A DNA stretch of 64,000 nucleotides, from positions 1 to 64,000 of the forward strand of contig CAUJDW010000034.1 in NCBI GenBank assembly GCA_963169455.1. The letters are read 5' to 3'. Numbering within the stretch: the first letter of the stretch is position 1; every line of letters starts with the position of its first letter. Made by a program: the position numbers and the translations under genes. This document shows, one piece after another, positions 38,057 to 49,727 of the stretch. The stretch is from Bacteroidota bacterium. GTDB taxonomy: Bacteria > Bacteroidota > Bacteroidia > Chitinophagales > Saprospiraceae. The notes under the pieces are model-generated. The model saw only the letters and a program-made list of their open reading frames with translations, was not told the DNA's origin and searched no databases.

Positions 38057-38596
38057 CTACTCGTCCAGCTGATAAATATCCGGCAGCTGCCTCCCCAGCC
38101 CGCCGTAGTCCAGCCCGTAGCCGATGACGAAGCTGGAAGGGATTTCAAAACCCTTGTAGTGCACGGGCACTTCGAATTCCAGCGCTTCCGGCTTGAGCAG
38201 CAGGGCCGCCACCGCTACCGATGCAGGGCCTTTTTCCTGTAGCTGGGGCAGGAACTCCGCCAGCGTTTTGCCTGAATCAACGATGTCCTCGATGATGATC
38301 ACGTGGCGCCCTTCGAGTTTTTCCTGTAGCCCGATGACGGTTTTGACCCGCCCCGAGGAGGACAGGCCATCGTAGGACGCCAGGCGGATGAAGGCGATTT
38401 CGCAGTCGATGGTGCAGGCCCTGATGAGGTCGGCCGCAAATATGAAAGCCCCGTTCAGCACGGCGAGGAACAATGGCCTTTTGCCTTCGTAGTCCCGGCT
38501 GATGCGGAGGCCCATTTTTTCGACACAGGCCCGTATGTCCGCAGCGCTGATGTAGGGGCGGAAAGCCAGGCCGTTTACGTTTATGGTTGTGCTCAT
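38057..38596 (-). CDS. hpt: Hypoxanthine phosphoribosyltransferase
   Basis: PRPP motif VIIIEDIVDSGKTL; FLAVLNGAFIFAADLIR; start at MSTTINVNGL. Confidence 0.92.
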   Translation of the reverse strand: MSTTINVNGLAFRPYISAADIRACVEKMGLRISRDYEGKRPLFLAVLNGAFIFAADLIRACTIDCEIAFIRLASYDGLSSSGRVKTVIGLQEKLEGRHVIIIEDIVDSGKTLAEFLPQLQEKGPASVAVAALLLKPEALEFEVPVHYKGFEIPSSFVIGYGLDYGGLGRQLPDIYQLDE

Positions 38597-38625
38597 GGTA
38601 TATGGCGGTGAATGGGGCAAAAAAC

Positions 38626-40011
38626 TTACAGCCCGTATTTGTCCAGCAGATAAACCAGGCTCATGATGGCGGCGGCGCCAAGTTCCAGTTCCCGTTTATT
38701 GACTACGTCGAAGCCGTCGATGGCCGTATGGTGGTAGTCGAAATAGCGCTGGGTATCGGGTTCGAAACCGATGAGCAGGCCTTTCTGCCCCCTGAGCCCG
38801 GAAATGTCCGCCCCGGAACCGCCGCGGCGCAGGCCCAGCCCGTAGGGTTCCAGGAGGGGCAGCCATTCGATCACCTTTTTAAACTTTTCGTTAAAAACGT
38901 CATCGTGGCCTTCGGCGGTGAAGCCGCGCGGCGTGAAACCGCCCCGGTCCGACTCGATGGCGGCCATGTGGTATTCCTTGTTGTCATCCGACCATTTCCA
39001 GTAGGCGCGGGCCCCGCGCAGGCCGTTTTCTTCATTCATGAACAACACGCAGCGGATGGTCCGCTTTGGCTGGTAGCCGAGGCGCCTGATGAGGTGCATC
39101 ACTTCCATGGCGTGCACACAGCCGGCGCCGTCGTCGTGGGCGCCTGTGCCGACATCCCAGGAGTCGAGGTGCCCGCCCACGAGAATGACTTCTTCGGGAA
39201 ACTGGCTGCCGCGGATCTCGCCGATGACGTTGTAGGATTCCACATCGGGCAGAGACTGACAGGTGGAGCGCATGAACACCCGGACGGGTTCTTCACGCAG
39301 GAGCCGGCTCAGCAACTCGGCGTCATTGGTGCTGATGGCGAAGGCCGGGATTTTGGGCGCATCCTCACTGTAGGCCAGGGAGCCCGTGTGGGGGATATCG
39401 TCCAGCCTCGTGGTCATGGAACGCACCAGCGCGCCGACGGCTCCGTAGCGGGCGCCCCGGGAAGCGCCCCACACCCTTTGCCCCGCCGCCTTGCCATACG
39501 CGTTGAAGGTATTGAGTTCGGTGGGGTCCATGGGGCCGTTGTAAAAAACGATCTTGCCGCGCAGGCGCTCTCCGAGGCTGTCGGCTTCTTCCAGGCTTTT
39601 CACTTCGACTACTTCGGCGGTAATCCCCAGCGGGCCGGAGCCTACGGAATTGCCGAGGGCCAGGGCGTTCAGGTCGATGGCGCCCATTTTCCGGGAATTG
39701 ACGATACGCACCTGTTCTTTTTCTCCCCGCACCCAGCGGGGCACAAGGCAGGGCTGCAGCCAGACGGTGTCGAGCCCCAGGGTGTCCAGCATCTGCCGGG
39801 TATATTCAACGGCTGCGGCAGCCTGCGGCGAACCCGCCAGCCGCCCGCCGATGCGGTGCGACAGATAATCGAGCCATTCATAACAGCGGGCCTCCGTCAG
39901 GACCTTGTCGTAGATTCTGCGCAGGTAAAAAGCGTCGGCTTCCTCGCTCTGCTGCTGGGCGCCCAGCCAAAGGGGAACGGACAGGAGCAAAACGGCAAGG
40001 TATTTTGTCAT
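38626..40011 (-). CDS. M28 family peptidase (carboxypeptidase Q-like)
   Basis: 461 aa; VGGHLDSWDVGTGAHDDGAGCVHAMEVMHLI, NEENGLRGA. Confidence 0.92.
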   Translation of the reverse strand: MTKYLAVLLLSVPLWLGAQQQSEEADAFYLRRIYDKVLTEARCYEWLDYLSHRIGGRLAGSPQAAAAVEYTRQMLDTLGLDTVWLQPCLVPRWVRGEKEQVRIVNSRKMGAIDLNALALGNSVGSGPLGITAEVVEVKSLEEADSLGERLRGKIVFYNGPMDPTELNTFNAYGKAAGQRVWGASRGARYGAVGALVRSMTTRLDDIPHTGSLAYSEDAPKIPAFAISTNDAELLSRLLREEPVRVFMRSTCQSLPDVESYNVIGEIRGSQFPEEVILVGGHLDSWDVGTGAHDDGAGCVHAMEVMHLIRRLGYQPKRTIRCVLFMNEENGLRGARAYWKWSDDNKEYHMAAIESDRGGFTPRGFTAEGHDDVFNEKFKKVIEWLPLLEPYGLGLRRGGSGADISGLRGQKGLLIGFEPDTQRYFDYHHTAIDGFDVVNKRELELGAAAIMSLVYLLDKYGL

Positions 40012-40093
40012 AAATACAAGACTTTAAGTAGTGGGACACATTTATTGTAACTCATACTGCTTCGGAAATACGGCGTCAACAGCATTGTTCCTG

Positions 40094-40150
40094 GGGCTAG
40101 GGTTATATTGTTGGATTGTTATATTGTTCTGCAAAATATGTCCAACTACT
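40094..40150. repeat. Dispersed repeat, second copy of 13324-13380
   Basis: See 13324-13380. Confidence 0.85.
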
Positions 40151-40175
40151 TAGGGTTACAAAAAACAAGTGGTTA

Positions 40176-41504
40176 TCAGCGGGCCGGCTCCGCCGTATCG
40201 GCCCAGGCCGGGGCATCCCGCGGTATCTCCCGCTTCAGCTTGCGGAGGAAAGGATGGAAGTGCACTTCCAGGCTATGCCGTTTGCTGTGGATGAAATCGT
40301 GATCGATCTCGTCACATTCCCTTTCCGCCATTTCCGACACATTTTCGGGAATGGCCCAGCGCCCCATGATACAGTTGGCGGCCAGCCTGGCCTGCATTTC
40401 GGAAAGAGGCCAGATGCAGCCCTGCGGCTGGGTCATGCCGATCATGAACAGGGTGGGATGGCCGGGGTATATCATGCGCAGGTAGAGGGGAATGCGGGCT
40501 GCTTCCTCAAAGTTGATGAAGGCGCTGTCGAAAAAGGGGAAAGCGATCTTGTAGCCGGTGGCGGCGATGACGGCGTCGTATTTTTCCACCTTGCCGTCGC
40601 TGAAGTGAACCTCCCTGCCATCGAACCGAAGGACGCCTTTGCGGGGGTGCACACTGCCGTGGCGGATGCGGTAGAGCAATTCCGAATTGAGCGTGGGGTG
40701 GCACTTCGTGGCCGGATAATCGGGCTGCTCCAGGCCGTAGTCGCGATAGTCGCCCACCTGGATGCGCAGGGAGAGCAGCTGCAGGTGGTTCCGTAAGAAA
40801 GTGGGAATCCAGAGGAGCCCCTTGTTGAAGGTGTCCGTGGGCTTTCCCAGGAAAAACTTGGGGATGATGTAGGTTGGCTTCCGCATGCTGATGGCCGTAA
40901 ATTCCGCAACGCGGCTTACCTCCACGGCGCAGTCGCAGCCGGAATTGCCCACGCCGACCACCAGCACCCGCTTGCCTGCAAAGGGTTGGTTGGTTTTATA
41001 ACTGTGGGAGTGTAAATACTCGCCGCTGAATGTTCCGGGAATATCCGGCCAGCGCGGCACGGAGTGGTGCCCGTTGGCGGTGATGAGGTAATCGAACAGA
41101 TGCGTTTCTCCGTTCGCCAGGGTGACCTTCCATTTCTTGTCGGCCATTTCTTCGGCTTTGGCGACAGCCGTATTGAAGCGGATGTGTTTTTCCAGGCCGA
41201 AATGCCGGGCGTAACTCTGAAAATAGGCCAGCACCTGCCTGTGGGATGGGTAGTCCGGATAATGTTCCGGCATGGGAAAATCCTCAAACTGGGACAGTGC
41301 TTTGGAGGAAATGATATGCGTCGTTTCACAAACGCTGGAGTGGGATTCGCCGGCGGTGTATATCCAGTTGCCGCCAGGCTGGTTGTTCTGTTCGAAACAG
41401 ATGATTTTCTCTACGCCTGCCTGAATGAGGTGTTTGACGGCCGCCAGCCCGGAACAACCGGCGCCGATAACGCATACAGCCGGGGAATCGGTTTTACTGC
41501 CCAT
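40176..41504 (-). CDS. Flavin-containing monooxygenase
   Basis: 442 aa; CVIGAGCSGLAAVKHLIQAG, VLVVGVGNSGCDCAVEVS, YDAVIAATGYK. Confidence 0.92.
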   Translation of the reverse strand: MGSKTDSPAVCVIGAGCSGLAAVKHLIQAGVEKIICFEQNNQPGGNWIYTAGESHSSVCETTHIISSKALSQFEDFPMPEHYPDYPSHRQVLAYFQSYARHFGLEKHIRFNTAVAKAEEMADKKWKVTLANGETHLFDYLITANGHHSVPRWPDIPGTFSGEYLHSHSYKTNQPFAGKRVLVVGVGNSGCDCAVEVSRVAEFTAISMRKPTYIIPKFFLGKPTDTFNKGLLWIPTFLRNHLQLLSLRIQVGDYRDYGLEQPDYPATKCHPTLNSELLYRIRHGSVHPRKGVLRFDGREVHFSDGKVEKYDAVIAATGYKIAFPFFDSAFINFEEAARIPLYLRMIYPGHPTLFMIGMTQPQGCIWPLSEMQARLAANCIMGRWAIPENVSEMAERECDEIDHDFIHSKRHSLEVHFHPFLRKLKREIPRDAPAWADTAEPAR

Positions 41505-41525
41505 ATATCTAAACTGCTTTGTGGG

Positions 41526-41861
41526 CTAGAGCTCCAGCCCATCCAGATCTTCCAGATCCTTTTGTTTGTAATGTTGCTTGGTAAAAGCTCTTTGTTTTTG
41601 CCTTTCCAGCACCAGCCGGGCCAGGGCCAGGTTGGCCGGCTCCTCGGAATAGGGGGACAGCGCCCGGTCGACTTTTCGCTCGTCGATGTCAAGCCTGTAC
41701 ATCATGCTGAGCAGATATTCCAGCCGGTGCTCGATCAGGCCGGCGATGTGGTCTGCCAGCATTTGGAGGAGCTCTTCCTCAGTAAGGCTTTGCTCCGGCG
41801 GCTGTAATTCAAAGTCGCGAACGATCAGTTCGGCGGTAATTCCAAGAGTATCCTCTGGCAT
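41526..41861 (-). CDS. Hypothetical protein
   Basis: 111 aa ORF between FMO and LRR genes on same strand. Confidence 0.5.
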   Translation of the reverse strand: MPEDTLGITAELIVRDFELQPPEQSLTEEELLQMLADHIAGLIEHRLEYLLSMMYRLDIDERKVDRALSPYSEEPANLALARLVLERQKQRAFTKQHYKQKDLEDLDGLEL

Positions 41862-41991
41862 GTGGTATTATTCGGAATGTAAAAATGTCAGTGTGCCAAC
41901 CCGGCTCCGGATGTATCTGGCGCAGCCGGCCGGGCCTCAGGGGCTCCACTGGAGCTTCGGAAGGGTAAAAATGCAAAATTGTGTCCAATAT

Positions 41992-43176
41992 TTATGCATT
42001 CCCCTGCCCCTCTTCTCCTTCATGGAAGTCCAGTTCCAGCGGCAGCTCCGCGAGGCCTGGCCAGGCTTCCGGCGGCAGGGCCGGCCAGAGCAGGGGCGGA
42101 GGCAGCGGCGCCTGGCTGTCTCTGCACACGTCCAGTTGCGGGCTTTTGAAGGAGGCATTGTACTCCGTGCCGTAGTCGCAGTAGATGGCCCTGAGTTCTG
42201 GCATGCGCAACAGCCAGGCCGGCAGCAGGGCGATGGGGTTGTTGCGCAGGTCGAGCACCCGCAGCCTGCGCATCCGGAATATTGCCTCGGGCGCTTCCCG
42301 GATGCCCTGCCCCGCCAGCCCGAGCACGAGCCCGGCTTCGGATTCATAAGCCAGGTTGGCCAGGATCAGGGCGATATCGTCGGGGTGCAGGCCGTCGAGC
42401 GCGAAGCCGATCTCGTTGCGCAGGGATACCATAAACCGCTTTTTTTCCGGGTGCCCGAGGTATTCCAGCCAGGACATGCGCAGCTTGTTGCGCCGCAGGT
42501 CGAGGCATTCCAGCCTGGGCAGGCTCAGCAGTTCCCCGGGAAAGCGGCTGAGGTTGTTGTACTGCAGGTCGAGGTAGCGCAGGCGGCGAAATGCCTGCAG
42601 GAAAACAGGCAGGCCGTGCAGTTGGTTGCGGGCGAGGCCCAGCGCTTCTACATCCTGAAAGCCGGCCAGTTCTTCAGGCAGCTGTTCCATGTTCAGATTC
42701 TGCAGGGCCAGGCTTTTTCCCCAGCTGTCCTGGAAAACCCTGCTTTCCAGCATCCGGTTTATGTCGGCCGGAGACCCTGACCGGAGTATTATTCCGCCGC
42801 AAAAGCCCTTGTGGCGATAGGTGTGGAATGCAAGAAACAGGCTGCCGATGCCGAATACCTGATGAAGCGCCTGAATGGCCCGGTGGCTTTCCGCTTCATC
42901 CGGTTCCTTGTCTTTCCCGAAATCCAGCAACCCCTGAAGGGCAGTGGAATAGTGGGGGGCTCCGGAAGACATGGCCTGGGCGAGCCCCTTCAGGCAGGTT
43001 CGAACGCGCGCACGCACCGGGGCCCTGCCAGTGAGCAGGTGCACGCCCAGCGTCGCCAGAAAGTCCTGCCTGGCCTGCCGGCTGTCCAGCAATTGCAGCG
43101 CCAGCAAGGCATTGCGCTCGCTGTCGCTGGCGAGCAGCCGGAGGATATTCGTGCAGGCGTTTCTCGATAAGGCCAT
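41992..43176 (-). CDS. Leucine-rich repeat protein
   Basis: LRRs: VEALGLARNQLHGLPVFLQAFRRLRYLDLQYNNLSRFPGELLSLPRLECLDLRRNKL. Confidence 0.8.
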   Translation of the reverse strand: MALSRNACTNILRLLASDSERNALLALQLLDSRQARQDFLATLGVHLLTGRAPVRARVRTCLKGLAQAMSSGAPHYSTALQGLLDFGKDKEPDEAESHRAIQALHQVFGIGSLFLAFHTYRHKGFCGGIILRSGSPADINRMLESRVFQDSWGKSLALQNLNMEQLPEELAGFQDVEALGLARNQLHGLPVFLQAFRRLRYLDLQYNNLSRFPGELLSLPRLECLDLRRNKLRMSWLEYLGHPEKKRFMVSLRNEIGFALDGLHPDDIALILANLAYESEAGLVLGLAGQGIREAPEAIFRMRRLRVLDLRNNPIALLPAWLLRMPELRAIYCDYGTEYNASFKSPQLDVCRDSQAPLPPPLLWPALPPEAWPGLAELPLELDFHEGEEGQGNA

Positions 43177-43529
43177 GGAAATTCGGATGCGGGCTGCAGG
43201 CCCGGCAAAACTCCTCTGAAATAGCTTTGGTTATGGTTTTACAGGCTATGCCCACCTAAAAATAAAGTTTTGCCGCCACATTTGCCGGAGGGCAAAAAAA
43301 TCAGCACAGGTGTTTTCTTTTTTCCGATATACTCTTATATTGAGAGGCTCAAAGGCGCTTCGCCTGATAAGGGGTTGTTTTTTCTCCGGCCCCTGCCTTC
43401 TCGTGCTGATGGAATTTTCGCGGGAAGTTTCTTTCCCGCCAGCTTTTGCCCCAAAATGCCCAATGTGAACAGAACCGGATTGACGCCACTACTTTAGCAA
43501 CCGATCGAAAAACCCGAGAATCCTGAGCT

Positions 43530-44024
43530 ATGAATGCGACTATTGCCCATGTTAACAAAAGCATCTGGCCCCTTACCTTCGAACAATTGCACCGGGATTG
43601 CCAGGACTGGCTTTCGCTGGTCGGCTACTGGAAGTACGAAGTCCGCTTTCTGGAAAAATCAATGCGGCGCTTCCTTGGATACGCCCTAACCCGCCCGCAG
43701 GCCATCGAAATGCGTGACATGTTCAACAACCTGATGACTTCCATCAAGCCGGAAATCAGGGAAATTGAGGGCTGGGTTCGCTCCTTCCACCGCCACCTGG
43801 CCAAGGTGGCCAACCCCCACACCCATGAACGGGAACTGAAAAACAATACCGAACATCGCCGCATCTACCGGAAAATAGACAGCTTCCGAAAGCGCCTCGG
43901 GCAGCTCAAACGCCAGTTGTTCGCCCTGCTCACCCAGGTGTTGCGCGACGAAAAGAACGCCCGGGGATTCCACCGGGGTATATGGGCTTACCCAACCACC
44001 CAACGCCTGCGGCGCAGCGGTTGA
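43530..44024 (+). CDS. Hypothetical helical protein
   Basis: 164 aa; no family recognised. Confidence 0.55.
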   Translation: MNATIAHVNKSIWPLTFEQLHRDCQDWLSLVGYWKYEVRFLEKSMRRFLGYALTRPQAIEMRDMFNNLMTSIKPEIREIEGWVRSFHRHLAKVANPHTHERELKNNTEHRRIYRKIDSFRKRLGQLKRQLFALLTQVLRDEKNARGFHRGIWAYPTTQRLRRSG

Positions 44025-44195
44025 GAAGAGACACTTGGAACACTTACCCCCCGGGGCGCTCCTTCGTTGGGGCGCCCTGTTTTTTTGCTGCAGCTGTAAT
44101 TCTAATGCAGGGTAAAGAGGCGCAGGTGGTTTCCGGTTCCTGGTTGCTCGTTTCCGGTTTCAGAGCCAAACTTCCGAAGTTTCGCCCATAGCAGC

Positions 44196-44360
44196 CATAT
44201 CCCGTCCTCTCCCGGCACCTTCGGGATCAGCCGGGTAAAAACAATATAACCATATCCCGTCCTCTCCCGGCACCTGCGGGATCAGCCGGGTAAAAACAAT
44301 ATAGCCATATCCCGTCCTCTCCCGATACCTTCGGGATCAGCCGGGTAAAAACAATATAGC
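44196..44360. repeat. Tandem repeat, three 55-bp units (CATATCCCGTCCTCTCCCG..CGGGATCAGCCGGGTAAAAACAATATAGC)
   Basis: Units start at 44196, 44251, 44306. Confidence 0.95.
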
Positions 44361-44441
44361 CATATAACTCAGCCATTCAGTTTGCTTGCCCAGAGGCTCT
44401 TCTCGCCTCCCCCCTTGCCATATTGCCAACTGCCCCACTGA

Positions 44442-45584
<1,143 letters not shown>

Positions 45585-45704
45585 TTAAAAAACTTTTCTA
45601 CCAAACCCCAAATTTGGCAGCCCCTTGTTATCGTGAAGGCTATTCCGGGCTCCTTTAACCTTCCAACCTTTAACCCGTCTGTTCATCCGGGCCCTAAGGC
45701 TCTG

Positions 45705-46877
45705 CTACTGCCTGGCCGCCGCCTCCGGAAGCCAGCTTCTGTAGTAGTCCCCGTCCTCGATGTTCATGGCGTGTTCCGTCAGTTTCAGGGGCCGGAAGGT
45801 ATCTACCATGACGGCCAGTTCGCGGGTTTCTTTGGCGCCGATGCTCTTTTCCACCGTGCCCGGGTGAGGCCCGTGGGGAATGCCGCCGGGATGAAGGGTG
45901 ATCATGCCCTGTTCGACGTGTTTCCGGCTCATGAAGTCGCCGTCCACGTAGTAGAGCACCTCGTCGCTGTCGATGTTGCTGTGGTTGTAGGGCGCCGGTA
46001 TGGCCTGCGGGTGGTAGTCGTACAGCCGGGGCACAAAGGAACAGATGACGAAATTGCGCGCCTCGAAGGTCTGGTGTACGGGCGGCGGCTGGTGCACCCG
46101 GCCCGTGATGGGCTCAAAATTGTGTATGGAAAAGGCGTAGGGGTAGAGGTAACCGTCCCATCCCACCAGGTCGAAGGGGTGGCTGAGGTAATAGTAGGGG
46201 TAAACCAGGCCCTGCTTTTTGATGTAGAAGAGGAACTCGCCCTGTTCGTCGTGGGTTTCCAGGTTCTGCGGCTTGCGGATGTCGCGTTCGCAAAAAGGAG
46301 CGTGTTCCTCCAGTTGCCCGAACTGGTTGCGGTAGCGCCTGGGCGTCACCACCGGGCTGAAGGATTCCACGATGAACAGCCTGTTGTCGGGCCCGTCGAA
46401 CTCCAGCTGGTAAATCGTTCCGCGCGGCACGACGACGTAATCGCCGTAGCCGAACTCCACCGCGCCGTACATCGTGCGCAGCCGGCCGCTTCCCTTGTGG
46501 ACGAAGATCACCTCATCAGCATCGGCATTTTTGAAAAAATAATCCGTCATGCTCCGGCGCGGCGCAGCCAGGATGATGGAGCAGTCGTCATTGACGAGCA
46601 CCGGTTTGCGGCTCTTCAGGTAGTCGTCTTCGGCTTCTATCTGAAAGCCCTTCAGGCTGCGGTGTTTGAGTTGTTTGTCGGACACCAGCTTCGGCTCGGC
46701 GGAGAAGGGCCCGTCCACCTGGACGATCTGGGTGGGCGGGTTGGCGTGGTAGAGCAGGGAGTAGAGGTTGCTGAAGCCCTCGGTGGAAAAGAGCTCCTCG
46801 TGGTAGAGCTCCCCGTTGGGCTTGCGGAATTGGGTGTGCCGCTTGGGCGGCACTTGTCCAAGGCTGTAGTAATGCAT
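45705..46877 (-). CDS. hmgA: Homogentisate 1,2-dioxygenase
   Basis: 390 aa; cupin family; DEVLYYVDGDFMSRKHVEQGMITLHPGGIPHGPHPG. Confidence 0.92.
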   Translation of the reverse strand: MHYYSLGQVPPKRHTQFRKPNGELYHEELFSTEGFSNLYSLLYHANPPTQIVQVDGPFSAEPKLVSDKQLKHRSLKGFQIEAEDDYLKSRKPVLVNDDCSIILAAPRRSMTDYFFKNADADEVIFVHKGSGRLRTMYGAVEFGYGDYVVVPRGTIYQLEFDGPDNRLFIVESFSPVVTPRRYRNQFGQLEEHAPFCERDIRKPQNLETHDEQGEFLFYIKKQGLVYPYYYLSHPFDLVGWDGYLYPYAFSIHNFEPITGRVHQPPPVHQTFEARNFVICSFVPRLYDYHPQAIPAPYNHSNIDSDEVLYYVDGDFMSRKHVEQGMITLHPGGIPHGPHPGTVEKSIGAKETRELAVMVDTFRPLKLTEHAMNIEDGDYYRSWLPEAAARQ

Positions 46878-46887
46878 GGGTTATTAT

Positions 46888-47391
46888 TTAGGGTAAACCT
46901 GCCGGGTTTACCGGGTTAAGGTTGTCGAAAACGGTGTTGAGGATGTCCGTCAGCCGGGCGATATCTTCGTCCGTCAGCCCCTGCCACGCCTGGCGGCGGG
47001 CGGTGCGGATGACGGGCATGACGGCCTCGGTTTTTTTCCGGCCCTCTTCCGTAAGCTGGATATTGAACCGCCGCCGGTCAACAGGGTCGGGAACTCTTCG
47101 GGCAAGCCCTTTCCGGCAAAGCAGGTCGATGATGCGGGTCACGGTCGGGGCGTCCTTAAAGGTGGCGCGCGCAATGTCCAGCTGGCTGAGCCCTTCCTGC
47201 TGCCCGAGCAACGGCAGGATGACCCACTGGTCGATGGTGATGCCGGCCTCCGCGGCGGCCAGCTGCTGCTGAAAAAACTGCTTCATCCGCTTGGCGGTGC
47301 GCTCCAGGATGAAGCCCGGGAGCTCCGATTGTCGGCCAGGTTTGCTTTTTGCGGCTAGTTCGGCCATGCCTTTGTTTTTTTGTTGCCACAA
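46888..47391 (-). CDS. MarR-family transcriptional regulator
   Basis: LSQLDIARATFKDAPTVTRIIDLLCRKGLARRVPDPVDRRRFNIQLTEEGRK. Confidence 0.92.
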   Translation of the reverse strand: MWQQKNKGMAELAAKSKPGRQSELPGFILERTAKRMKQFFQQQLAAAEAGITIDQWVILPLLGQQEGLSQLDIARATFKDAPTVTRIIDLLCRKGLARRVPDPVDRRRFNIQLTEEGRKKTEAVMPVIRTARRQAWQGLTDEDIARLTDILNTVFDNLNPVNPAGLP

Positions 47392-47463
47392 AAATAGTTA
47401 GTATAGCAATCATTTGCAAATGCCGGAGGGAACAGCGCGAATGCTCCGCTCCGGAAAGGCCCA

Positions 47464-48192
47464 TCACTGCCTCATCATACCAACAATGCCGAAGTAGGAG
47501 CCCGGCTCCAGTTCAGAATGCTCAATCAGCTCGAATGCTACATCAAAACCCGCTTTTTCCAGCAATTCCTTCCATGTCTTTTTGGAGAAAACCCCCACCT
47601 CGGCCTTGTCATGCACGCATATCGTTTCTCTGCCTTTTTCTTTTACCAGATAGGCGTATTCCGTTTCGACAATATTGTCATCGGGATCGCTGTCATAAGT
47701 CCATTCCAGATACCGGATACTTCTGGATGCATCATCATGCCCGCCATGATCTGTCTGAGGGGCAAAAGTTTCTTTGAAGAAATCCGGCGCGATAAACAAA
47801 ATGCCGTCCGGTTTTAAATGGCTTCTGGCTACCTGAAACACCTTTTCCAGGTCCTTTTCGGTTGTCAGGTACATGATCGCATCCTGGATAAAAACCAGGT
47901 CAAAAGCTTCTTTCAGTGCCAAATCCCTCATGTCGCCCACAAAATGCGGGCATTCCGGGTTGAGTTTCCGGCTCATGCGAACCATCTCCGGCGAAATGTC
48001 CGTCAGGGTGAAATGGCATTTGTGCTTCAGGTGAAAGGCGTTGTTCCCGCCGCCGCTCCCCAGCTCAAGGGCGCGTTTACAACCCTTTTTGTATTTTGAA
48101 ATGATCTGCCAGTAAAGCTCCGCTTCTTCCGCATAATCTTCGGGAGCGGAAAACAGAGGCCACCAATGGGCTAATTCGTTATAGAGTTTCAT
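47464..48192 (-). CDS. SAM-dependent methyltransferase
   Basis: Start at MKLYNELAHWWPLF; RALELGSGGGNNAFHLK, HFTLTDISPEMVRMSRKLNP. Confidence 0.85.
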   Translation of the reverse strand: MKLYNELAHWWPLFSAPEDYAEEAELYWQIISKYKKGCKRALELGSGGGNNAFHLKHKCHFTLTDISPEMVRMSRKLNPECPHFVGDMRDLALKEAFDLVFIQDAIMYLTTEKDLEKVFQVARSHLKPDGILFIAPDFFKETFAPQTDHGGHDDASRSIRYLEWTYDSDPDDNIVETEYAYLVKEKGRETICVHDKAEVGVFSKKTWKELLEKAGFDVAFELIEHSELEPGSYFGIVGMMRQ

Positions 48193-49637
48193 TTTGGAAC
48201 AGTTTTTTGTTTGTCGCCATTTAAATGTTGCATCGCTTTTCTGAGTTCTTCCTCCTGCATCTGCACGATCAGTTGCCCGCTGAGCAGCAGCAGTTCCTGC
48301 TCGTTGGGAGTGATGGTGTATTTGGTGCCGATGTGGGTGAGGAGTTCGTATAGGATCTGCCGGTCGGCCTCGCTCAGCGGGCTCTTTTGCGCCAGTAGTT
48401 TGATGAGGCGTTCCTGTTCCGGTTTCAGTTCGATCGATTCGGGAGGCAGTGCGGTGTTGTCGTGCAGCAGGATGTTGAAGCTGAAAAAGACAGGGGTGAT
48501 GCCGTATTGGCGGCATACGGCGCGGATGTCGTTCACCAGGGTGGCGCGGCGGGCGTCGAGCCCGCTGGAGGGCAAACGGGACAGCACGCCGAGGGAAAAG
48601 AGGGCAGCCTCCCTTTTGGAAAAGGTGAAACGGTTGCCGGCAGCATCGGCATCCACCACCAGCAGCACTTTGGAGCGCCGGCTGTCTTCCTGTTTGAGGA
48701 TTTCCAGGGCCGTGTAATAGCCAATGTTTTCTGTCATGGCGCCGTCGATCAGGTGGAGGAAGGGCCTTTCGGGGCTGTACCTGCTGCGCAGGGTGGTGTT
48801 GGAGATCAGCACGGGAAAACTGCCGCTGGCTTTGATGCCCACCGCCAGAGGTATGGTAAAGGGGTCGAGGCTATCCCGTTTTACGGCCCGGAGGCGGTGG
48901 GTGTAGCCGTTGATGTGGTAGCGCTCCAGAATGTCCGGGGTGAACGGGAAAATCGTCATGGTATTCACCGTCGAGCTGTTGGTGATGAACATGGGGAAGG
49001 ACACCGGGCCGGTGCTGCCGGCAGGGACGAAGAAGTCCCGCAGTATGAGGCTTCGGGTGCGCGAGCCGTCCCTTTTCCGGCGCCTGCCGAAGCCAAGCAC
49101 CTGTTCGTCGATGGCCCGCTCCAGGGCGTCGCCGTCATCGGCATAGGAAAACCAGAGGCGGGGGTCGAAGTTCGCCCTCAGCAACACGCCGGTGTAGGAG
49201 CGTGCCAGGCCGTCGCGGATTTGCCGGGGCAGGTAGTCGCTCAGCCGGAAGGGCTCCGGGCGCTGAAAATACTGATGCTCGTATAATGCTGCGGCATAGG
49301 CTCCGCCGGCGAAGCCGCCGCCGGATACGGTGGAGATGTAGTCCACCTGCCCGAGCATGTCCTCGCCTCCGTCGAGCTGGAGTTGCTCCAGCCCCAGCAA
49401 AACCCCCATCCCGAAATTGGCCGCCCGCGAGCCGCCGCCGGAGATGGCCAGGGCAACGGCCAGGGTGGAGTCCTGCCCGGGCCTGCCCTGAACGCTCTTG
49501 TAATAGTCCAGGCGCACCGTAGGTACGGGCTCACCGTCTTTCAGGAACTGGCTTCGGTCGGGGTAAATGTTTCTGGAACAACTGCCGAAAAGCAGCAAGC
49601 TGGCCGGCAAAAAAAATAACAGGGTTCGATTGGGCAT
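48189..49637 (-). CDS. Patatin-like phospholipase lipoprotein
   Basis: Lipobox LLLFGSC; ALAISGGGSRAANFGMGVLLGLEQL, YISTVSGGGFAGGAYAAALY, LIDGAMTENIG. Confidence 0.8.
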   Translation of the reverse strand: MPNRTLLFFLPASLLLFGSCSRNIYPDRSQFLKDGEPVPTVRLDYYKSVQGRPGQDSTLAVALAISGGGSRAANFGMGVLLGLEQLQLDGGEDMLGQVDYISTVSGGGFAGGAYAAALYEHQYFQRPEPFRLSDYLPRQIRDGLARSYTGVLLRANFDPRLWFSYADDGDALERAIDEQVLGFGRRRKRDGSRTRSLILRDFFVPAGSTGPVSFPMFITNSSTVNTMTIFPFTPDILERYHINGYTHRLRAVKRDSLDPFTIPLAVGIKASGSFPVLISNTTLRSRYSPERPFLHLIDGAMTENIGYYTALEILKQEDSRRSKVLLVVDADAAGNRFTFSKREAALFSLGVLSRLPSSGLDARRATLVNDIRAVCRQYGITPVFFSFNILLHDNTALPPESIELKPEQERLIKLLAQKSPLSEADRQILYELLTHIGTKYTITPNEQELLLLSGQLIVQMQEEELRKAMQHLNGDKQKTVPK

Positions 49638-49727
49638 GATATTCTGGATTTTCAAACCGTTGACTGCTGAAAGCCATTATATTTGTTATGAATACAAAAG
49701 ATAGAAATTAGCCGGGTTTTTCCATAC

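Noticed and set aside
38587-40050. 487-aa plus ORF over the M28 peptidase
   Set aside because: Antisense shadow of a clear peptidase CDS.
45633-46919. 428-aa plus ORF over hmgA
   Set aside because: Antisense shadow of hmgA.
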